Source: Sphingomonas sp. Root241 (GTDB lineage: Bacteria > Pseudomonadota > Alphaproteobacteria > Sphingomonadales > Sphingomonadaceae). From it: DNA of 64,000 bases. The stretch covers positions 302,125-366,124 of the forward strand of contig NZ_LMIV01000001.1 of assembly GCF_001428865.1 (NCBI RefSeq). The letters are read 5' to 3'. The notes below the pieces were generated by a model. That model worked only from the letters and a program-made list of their open reading frames with translations. It was not told the DNA's origin and ran no database searches. Both the position numbers and the translations under genes were made by a program. How positions within the stretch are numbered: position 1 is the first letter of the stretch; each line of letters starts with the position of its first letter. Shown piece after piece: positions 58,590 through 64,000 of the stretch.

Positions 58590-59164
58590 ATCACGTCCAG
58601 CACGAGGCCGAGGTCGCGCGCCTCCTCGGCCTCGATATACCAGTTCGACGGCGCGCGCTTCCGCACCTCGTCGAAGGCGATCTTCGATCCGGCGACGAGG
58701 GCGCGGAAGCCTTCCTCCTCGATACGGACCGATTCCTCGATCTCGTGGAGATTGGCCTTCAATCCGACGACTACGCTCTTGAGTGGCCCCGACAGCTCGA
58801 CGGTCTTGGTGAGGATCCGCTCGTGGATCATGATCCGCGTGCCGCGCGTCAGGAAGCGCTTGTCGGTGGGGAAGCTCGCCATGAAGGTCGCGCCCGCGGA
58901 ATAGACTGCGACCTTGCCGAGGAAGAGCGTCTCGCGCCCGGTATATTCGCGCAGCAGGCGGAGCTCGTCGCCCATCAGCCGCGCCACCTCGGGATCGCCG
59001 CCCAGCGTCGAGATTGCGACCACCAGCGGGCCCTCGGTCGGTGCGTCGGCGAGCTGTTGGCGGAAGCTCGCGTACATCGAGTGGTCCACGGGACCGTGCA
59101 GGATGATGTGCGGCTGGCTGAGTAGCGGATAGCGCGTGGCGCGGTTTGCGGGCGTGTCGGTCAT
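58586..59164 (-). CDS. ClpP-fold (S14) peptidase-like protein
   Basis: 192 residues. Shares the ClpP fold pattern IILHGPVDHSMYASFRQQL, VAISTLGGDPEVARLMGDEL, a serine in VYSAGATFMASFP and a histidine in TRIMIHE, followed by helix-rich LKSVVVGLKANLHEIEES and WYIEAEEARDLGLV. The usual ClpP motif at the histidine (HQPxGG) is absent, so it belongs to a divergent branch and may not pair with ClpA/ClpX. ATG 59164 chosen. 38 bp after the C13 peptidase gene. Confidence 0.8.
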   Translation of the reverse strand: MTDTPANRATRYPLLSQPHIILHGPVDHSMYASFRQQLADAPTEGPLVVAISTLGGDPEVARLMGDELRLLREYTGRETLFLGKVAVYSAGATFMASFPTDKRFLTRGTRIMIHERILTKTVELSGPLKSVVVGLKANLHEIEESVRIEEEGFRALVAGSKIAFDEVRKRAPSNWYIEAEEARDLGLVLDVI

Positions 59165-59202
59165 CGCCTGCGCAACAACCGCGGTCGGCCGGGGTTCCGC
59201 CG

Positions 59203-60162
59203 TCAGGGCTTGAGCGCGTCGGTCGCCGGGGCGCCGACGGGCGCGGTCGCCACCTTCGGCATCCGCGCTTCGAGCGGGACGAGCCACGCCTCGACGCCTT
59301 CGCCGACGGTCGCCTGCGGGTTAGACGACGGCAGCTGGTTCGCCATCTCCCAGCCGCTGATCATCTCGCGCGCCTCGATGAGCGCATCGTCGAGCGGCTG
59401 GGGCTTGCGCAGCGCATGGTTGACCAAGGCGTCGCCGAAGAAGGTCCAGTCGTTCTCCGCCTTGCAGCCGAACGATGTGCGATCGGAGGCGGCGGCGGTG
59501 AGCAAGGCAGTGTTGTCGTTCGACAGCACCGGCACGAAGATCCCCGAATAGCAGGCCGAGAGGATCAGCAGCCGGTTGCGGATGCCGAGCTCGTCGAGGA
59601 TCGCGGCGAGGCGGGCCGGGGAGAGCAGGCCATAGCCTTCGTCGCCGTCATGATAGGCGATGCCGACCTGCGCGCCGTGGCTGGTGAGATAGAGGACCAG
59701 CACGTCCTGGCGCTTGTCCATCAGTTCGGCGACGCGGGCCAGGCCCAGGGTGAGCGCTTCGAGGCTGCCTGCAGGGGTGTCGGCGCCGCGAGCGAGCAGG
59801 AAGGTGCGGCCGGCGGCATCGTAGCGCCGCGCGAGCACCTTGGCGGCCTCGCGTGCCTCCCGGCCGAATACCGGATCGCTGTCGAGCGCCGCCGACACGA
59901 CATAAGCGTCGATCTGGCCGGGGCGCTGCGGCTGGAGCGCTTCGATTGCGCCGGCGAGCTTGCGGCGGTCGGCGAGCAGCCATTTCGCGGAGCGCCCGCG
60001 CTCGAGCTGCGGGCCCTGTTCGAGCGCCTCGGCCATCTCGCGCTGGTTCGTGCCGCCGAGGATCTGGGGCCATTCCTTGGTATGCTGGACTTGCGCCGTT
60101 GCGGGAGCGGTCGTCAGCAACGCGGTCGCGATTGCCAGAACCCGCACGAACGAAGAACGCAT
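59203..60162 (-). CDS. exported C13 (legumain-like) cysteine peptidase
   Basis: 319 residues. Signal peptide (MRSSFVRVLAIATALLTTAPATAQ), then a caspase-like fold with the catalytic dyad H162 in YLTSHGAQVG and C204 in LLILSACYSGIF, and NTALLTAAASDRTSFGC, EAREAAKVL and WTFFGDALVNHAL. These match family C13 (legumain and GPI transamidase) peptidases; bacterial members are scattered. Asn-specific cleavage is a family trait, not shown here. Co-oriented with the ClpP-like gene, 38 bp apart. Confidence 0.88.
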   Translation of the reverse strand: MRSSFVRVLAIATALLTTAPATAQVQHTKEWPQILGGTNQREMAEALEQGPQLERGRSAKWLLADRRKLAGAIEALQPQRPGQIDAYVVSAALDSDPVFGREAREAAKVLARRYDAAGRTFLLARGADTPAGSLEALTLGLARVAELMDKRQDVLVLYLTSHGAQVGIAYHDGDEGYGLLSPARLAAILDELGIRNRLLILSACYSGIFVPVLSNDNTALLTAAASDRTSFGCKAENDWTFFGDALVNHALRKPQPLDDALIEAREMISGWEMANQLPSSNPQATVGEGVEAWLVPLEARMPKVATAPVGAPATDALKP

Positions 60163-60363
60163 ACGCTTGCCCCCGATTGTTGGGGACAATCTTGTGTGGC
60201 GGGGCGCGAAGTCAAGCGGGGCGCAGGCCAAATCGCCTCCACACACGATGGCTCGACGTTCCATTACTGTCGCGCACCTTGATTCATCCAGGCGAGCGGC
60301 TGCGCGACAAGATCGGGGTAGAGCGGTTTGAGAATGCGACCTGACGCTGCCGATTTTTCGAAC

Positions 60364-60468
60364 GTCGCCCCGGCCTTGTGCCGGGGTCCACTGCGCTGAG
60401 CGCGCAGTCTTCTCGTCTCTTGCTTTCCGCTTGCCGCCCGGTGGACCCCGGCACAAGGCCGGGGTGAC
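60364..60468. repeat. REP-like inverted doublet (105 bp), GTCA-ended family
   Basis: GTCGCCCCGGCCTTGTGCCGGG at the left with inverse CCCCGGCACAAGGCCGGGGTGAC at the right. The arms are nearly perfect inverses. The 326-bp stretch 60163-60488 between the C13 gene and sdhA holds this element and, at 60176-60192, a small GATTGT/ACAATC hairpin; no further gene was seen. Confidence 0.75.
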
Positions 60469-60488
60469 AAGCGGGTCAGTAAGGCGTT

Positions 60489-62291
60489 CTAGTACACCCG
60501 CTTCTTCGGCTTGATGTACTCGATCTCGTCGGTGAGCGTGTAGTCGTGGACCGGGCGGTAGTCGATCGCGACACCGCCGCTTTTGCCGCCCCAGCCGTCG
60601 AACGTGGCGACGGTGTGCTTCATCCAGTTCGCGTCGTCGCGGTTGGGGAAATCCTCGTGCATGTGGGCGCCACGGCTTTCCTTGCGGTTGGCGGCGCACT
60701 GGATCGTCACCACGGCCTGGCTGATCAGGTTGTCGAGCTCGAGCGTCTCGACCAGATCGGTGTTCCAGATCAGCGAGCGGTCCGAGATGCCGACGTCCTG
60801 GAAGCCCTGATACACCGCGTCCATGTGCGTGACGCCTTCCGCCAGCAGCGCGCTGTCGCGGAACACGGCGCAGTGGCGCTGCATCGTCTTCTGCATGTCG
60901 GCGCGGATCTGCGCAGTGGGCCTGGCGCCCTTGGCGTTGCGGAAATGGTCGAGGCGGGTGAGCGAAAACTCTTCCGAATTCGCCGGCAGCGCGTCGTGCT
61001 TGGTGCTCGGCTTGAGGATCTCCTTGAGGCGGAGACCGGTGGCGCGACCGAACACGACGAGATCGATGAGGCTGTTCGAGCCGAGGCGGTTGGCGCCGTG
61101 GACCGACACGCATGCCGCTTCGCCGACCGCAAACAGGCCGGGGACGACGCTGTCCGGGTTGCCGTCCTTCAGGTGGACGACTTCGCCGTGATAATTGGTC
61201 GGGATGCCGCCCATATTGTAATGGACGGTGGGGACCACCGGCAGCGGCTGGCGGGTCAGGTCGACGCCGGCGAAGATCTTGCCGGTCTCGGTGATGCCCG
61301 GAAGCCGCTCGTGCAGGATCTTCGGGTCGATATGGTTGAGGTGAAGGAAGATGTGGTCCTTCTCCTTGCCGACGCCGCGGCCTTCGCGGATCTCCATCGC
61401 CATCGAGCGGGCGACGACGTCGCGCGAGGCGAGGTCCTTGGCGCTCGGGGCATAGCGCTCCATGAAGCGCTCGCCTTCGGAGTTGGTCAGATAGCCGCCT
61501 TCGCCGCGCGCGCCTTCGGTGATCAGCACGCCGGCGCCGTAGATGCCGGTCGGGTGGAACTGGACGAATTCCATGTCCTGCAGGGCGATCCCGGCGCGCA
61601 GCGCCATGCCGTTGCCGTCGCCGGTGCAGGTGTGGGCCGAAGTCGCCGACTGGTAGACGCGGCCGCCGCCGCCGGTGGCGAGCACCACGGCATGGCTGCG
61701 GAAGCGGTGGATGCTGCCGTCTTCCATGCACAAGGCTATCACGCCCCGGCACGCGCCGTTCTCCATGATCAGGTCGAGTGCGAAATATTCGACGTAGAAG
61801 TCGGCGTCGTACTTCAGGCTCTGCTGATAGAGCGCGTGGAGCATCGCATGGCCGGTGCGGTCGGCGGCGGCGCAGGTGCGCTGCACCGGCGGGCCTTCGC
61901 CCATATTCTGCATGTGGCCGCCGAACGGGCGCTGGTAGATCGTGCCGTTCTCGTTGCGGCTGAACGGCACGCCGGCATGTTCGAGCTCATAGACTGCGGC
62001 GGGCGCCTCGCGGACCATGTATTCGATCGCGTCCTGGTCGCCGAGCCAGTCGGATCCCTTGACCGTATCGAACATGTGCCACGACCAATGGTCGGGCGAG
62101 TTGTTGCCGAGGCTCGCGGCGATGCCGCCCTGCGCCGCCACGGTATGCGAGCGCGTCGGGAACACCTTGGTGATGCACGCGGTCTTCAGGCCGGCCTCGG
62201 CGCAGCCCATCGTCGCGCGCAAGCCCGAACCGCCGGCGCCGACGACGACGGCGTCATAGGTGTGATCGATGATCTTGTACGCAGCTGGCAT
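60489..62291 (-). CDS. sdhA: succinate dehydrogenase flavoprotein subunit
   Basis: 600 residues. Oxidises succinate to fumarate. Seen: FAD-binding [43 protein letters not shown] (with the covalent-FAD histidine in [10 protein letters not shown]), [17 protein letters not shown], substrate site residues in [15 protein letters not shown], and the C-terminal [28 protein letters not shown]. The stop is followed by a repeat element rather than by sdhB. Confidence 0.97.
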   Translation of the reverse strand: MPAAYKIIDHTYDAVVVGAGGSGLRATMGCAEAGLKTACITKVFPTRSHTVAAQGGIAASLGNNSPDHWSWHMFDTVKGSDWLGDQDAIEYMVREAPAAVYELEHAGVPFSRNENGTIYQRPFGGHMQNMGEGPPVQRTCAAADRTGHAMLHALYQQSLKYDADFYVEYFALDLIMENGACRGVIALCMEDGSIHRFRSHAVVLATGGGGRVYQSATSAHTCTGDGNGMALRAGIALQDMEFVQFHPTGIYGAGVLITEGARGEGGYLTNSEGERFMERYAPSAKDLASRDVVARSMAMEIREGRGVGKEKDHIFLHLNHIDPKILHERLPGITETGKIFAGVDLTRQPLPVVPTVHYNMGGIPTNYHGEVVHLKDGNPDSVVPGLFAVGEAACVSVHGANRLGSNSLIDLVVFGRATGLRLKEILKPSTKHDALPANSEEFSLTRLDHFRNAKGARPTAQIRADMQKTMQRHCAVFRDSALLAEGVTHMDAVYQGFQDVGISDRSLIWNTDLVETLELDNLISQAVVTIQCAANRKESRGAHMHEDFPNRDDANWMKHTVATFDGWGGKSGGVAIDYRPVHDYTLTDEIEYIKPKKRVY

Positions 62292-62680
62292 CAGAGCGGC
62301 GCTCCGGCAGTGAAGGCGACCTTGAGGATCGAGAAGATCGCGAGAGTCGCGGTGGCGATGGTGAAATACTTCAGCAGGAGGAGCAGCACGAAGCGCGTGT
62401 GATCGTGCTGATAATCCTCGATCACCACGGTGAGGCCGTGATGGAAGTGATAGAAGACGCTGACGACGAGCAGGATCAGCGGCACCGCGGCGAGGGGCTG
62501 GACCAGCCAGCCGGTGATCGTCGCATAATCATAGGCCGGCAGCAGTGCGAGCGAGATCAGGAACCACAGGACGAGGATCAGGTTCGATCCCGCGCTGATC
62601 TTGTGGTGCCACCACGCATCGGCGCCCTCATGCGCCGAGCCGAGCCCGCGGACGCGGCCGATTTCGGTGCCGTCACCCAT
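62291..62680 (-). CDS. sdhD: succinate dehydrogenase membrane anchor subunit D
   Basis: 129 residues with three membrane helices ([78 protein letters not shown]). HFHHGL contains the heme-b ligand histidine of the family. Shares one base with the sdhA start (TGATG) and overlaps sdhC by 8 bp. Confidence 0.95.
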   Translation of the reverse strand: MGDGTEIGRVRGLGSAHEGADAWWHHKISAGSNLILVLWFLISLALLPAYDYATITGWLVQPLAAVPLILLVVSVFYHFHHGLTVVIEDYQHDHTRFVLLLLLKYFTIATATLAIFSILKVAFTAGAPL

Positions 62681-63101
62681 TGCTCTTCTCCAGCAGGATC
62701 ACCCAGAAAATGGCGGTCGCGACGATCGCGAACACGAAGGTCGCCAGCGCCGAGCGCTTGTTGACGCCGAGCTCGAATGCCGCGCCGGTATCGAGGAACA
62801 GGTGGCGCACGCCGGATGCCATGTGCTGGAAGAACGACAGGGTCAGCCCGACGCCGACGACGTAGCCCACCACATTGAGCTTGCCCGAGCTCACCGTGAA
62901 CAGGTCGACGAACGCGGCATAAGCGGCCGCTCCCGATGCCATTGCGCTCAGCCACCAGACGAGCAGGATCGTTCCCACGGTCGCCATGCCGGAGCCGGTG
63001 GCGCGATGAACGATCGAGACCGCCATTGCGGGGCCCCATTTCCATATGGACAGATGCGGCGACAGCGGTCGCGCGGGGTTGCGGACGTTGGCCAAGGGCA
63101 T
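62673..63101 (-). CDS. sdhC: succinate dehydrogenase cytochrome b556 subunit C
   Basis: 142 residues. RPLSPHLSIWKWGPAMAVSIVHRATGSGMATVGTILL is the characteristic quinone-pocket and heme-binding N-terminus; the second histidine is in HMASGVRHLFLDTG. Three membrane helices. First gene of sdhCDA; the promoter region is the 156-bp gap to the chemoreceptor gene. Confidence 0.95.
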   Translation of the reverse strand: MPLANVRNPARPLSPHLSIWKWGPAMAVSIVHRATGSGMATVGTILLVWWLSAMASGAAAYAAFVDLFTVSSGKLNVVGYVVGVGLTLSFFQHMASGVRHLFLDTGAAFELGVNKRSALATFVFAIVATAIFWVILLEKSNG

Positions 63102-63257
63102 TCCTTTCGGGTCGACGCCGCTTCCTTAGTCCGGGATGCAACGGATGCAAGTCGCGAAGCGCAGAGAGCCCGGGTCCTAACTCCCCCTTAACCAATCTCG
63201 CGCCATAGCAATCGCGAGTGTTGGTCCGTGCGTCCGCGGACCGTCCAAGGGGACTCT

Positions 63258-64000
63258 TTGACTGTGGCATCGACCAAGGACCTGCCGGCACCCGGCACGA
63301 TGAGCGCCAAGATCGACATTCGCGCGCGGCTGCGCGTGTTCGACGTCGAGGGGTCGCTGGCGCGTTCGAGCCGCGAAGCCTGGGAAACGCTGGAGCCCGA
63401 AATCCATTCGGTGTCCGAGGCCTATTGGCAGCAATGGCTCCATTGCTTCGCCGACGAGCGCAATTGGGCGACCGACGATACCGCCAAGATGATCGACGTC
63501 GGCGTGGTGTTCCTCAAGAACCGTTTCCTCGATCTGCAGGGCAATGCCTGGGTCGAATCGATCGAGCGCTCGGTCGCCGCCGCCTATGACGCCGACGTGC
63601 CGCCGATGGCCTTGCTGTCGATGATCAGCGCCAGCGACCGCGCCGCGCTGCAGGTGCTGATGCGCCGCCTCGGTGCGGACAATAGCCGGCTCGCCGCGTT
63701 GATCGACACGCTGATGCGGCTCTCCGCGCTCGAAGGCGACATCACCGTCGAGCTCTACAACATGTACCGCGAGCACAGCTCGCAAAAGGCACGCGACCGG
63801 CTCGCCGCCGAATTCCGCGATTCGATCGGCATGACCGTCGAGAGCGCCTCGCGCGAAGGCGATCAGCTCCGTATCCAGGCAGTGCATACGTCGGCATCGG
63901 CGCGCGGCATGCTCGGCAAGGCGAGCGAAGTCGCCGCGGCGGCCGAGCAGTCGGCGGTGGCGATGCGCGAAGCCGCGCAGACCGCCGCGGGCCTGATCCG
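63258..64000 (+). CDS. globin-fold sensor chemoreceptor (methyl-accepting), incomplete
   Basis: N-terminal 248 residues before the window edge. Residues 15-180 match protoglobin-type sensor domains (RVFDVEGSLARSSREAWETLEPEIHSVSEAYWQQWLH), and DSIGMTVESASREGDQLRIQAVHTSASARGMLGKASEVAAAAEQSAVAMREAAQT begins the signalling helices of a chemotaxis receptor. No membrane segment, so it is cytoplasmic. The F-helix segment SIERSVAAAYDADVPPMALLSMIS has no histidine where the heme ligand normally sits, so the domain probably does not bind heme. The start is TTG 63258 or GTG 63264, after AAGGGGA. Confidence 0.8.
   Translation, partial: MTVASTKDLPAPGTMSAKIDIRARLRVFDVEGSLARSSREAWETLEPEIHSVSEAYWQQWLHCFADERNWATDDTAKMIDVGVVFLKNRFLDLQGNAWVESIERSVAAAYDADVPPMALLSMISASDRAALQVLMRRLGADNSRLAALIDTLMRLSALEGDITVELYNMYREHSSQKARDRLAAEFRDSIGMTVESASREGDQLRIQAVHTSASARGMLGKASEVAAAAEQSAVAMREAAQTAAGLI

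Noticed and set aside
60164..61752. N-terminal extension of the C13 peptidase gene in frame with sequence antisense-shifted to sdhA
   Set aside because: The signal peptide at 60162 marks the real start; the upstream frame is a shadow of sdhA.
60546..62402. A 618-codon frame antisense to sdhA
   Set aside because: Same reason: shadow of a well-supported gene.

Overview
The window is a GC-rich, gene-dense chromosomal segment from an alphaproteobacterium, most likely a sphingomonad (Sphingomonas or a close relative). Pointers are the Rrf2-led suf operon, the mdh-sucD-sucA-sucB-lpd block, a CIRCE-controlled groESL operon, a PrsK/PrsR/PrsT-type regulatory operon, and a possible EcfG-type stress promoter. 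The assignment is inference from gene content and protein character; no rRNA or tRNA gene was seen. The first gene (gamma-glutamyltransferase) and the last (globin-fold chemoreceptor) run off the ends.

Layout: 1-2.6 kb ggt fragment, pyrD, an AraC-type regulator. 2.6-9.7 kb Fe-S assembly operon (rrf2, sufB, two unknown small proteins, sufC, sufD, sufS, sufT, sufA). 9.7-12.4 kb glycosyltransferase, aldo/keto reductase, GreA-like factor. 12.6-17.7 kb TonB-dependent receptor and ligA. 17.7-25.1 kb metallo-hydrolase, small envelope proteins, uvrB, a hemerythrin-like protein, and a striking non-coding or mini-ORF region at 24.1-24.4 kb. 25.1-33.2 kb a four-gene overlapping operon (sugar transferase, prsK, prsR, prsT) divergent from manC: exopolysaccharide synthesis and its sigma-54 control. 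33.2-37.7 kb M3 peptidase, a small CxxC protein, groEL, groES. 37.7-39.7 kb nested palindromic repeats and an HNH-toxin/SUKH-immunity pair. 39.7-44.9 kb membrane proteins, sppA and an acetyltransferase. 44.9-53 kb TCA enzymes lpd, sucB, sucA, sucD, mdh, with a tiny GIY-YIG element between sucD and mdh. 53-57.4 kb a family 2 glycoside hydrolase, zapE, a thioesterase, sdhB. 57.4-60.2 kb ArsR regulator, SDR enzyme, ClpP-like and C13 (legumain-like) peptidases. 60.5-63.1 kb sdhA, sdhD, sdhC. 63.2 kb to the end: chemoreceptor.

Two themes stand out. First, palindromic REP-like doublets of almost constant length (105-107 bp) recur at 4.65, 12.4, 20.2, 46.3 and 60.4 kb; a 370-bp version of one family at 51.6 kb carries a GIY-YIG nuclease gene between perfect 28-bp inverted repeats. 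This suggests that the nuclease may be the mobiliser of the short copies. Related palindromes have invaded the suf operon and now supply the ribosome-binding sites of sufB and sufD. Second, at 24,129-24,142 a 14-nt sequence exactly complementary to the 3' tail of 16S rRNA precedes an 18-codon ORF inside a chain of strong hairpins. It is an unrecognised candidate leader-peptide or small-RNA locus.
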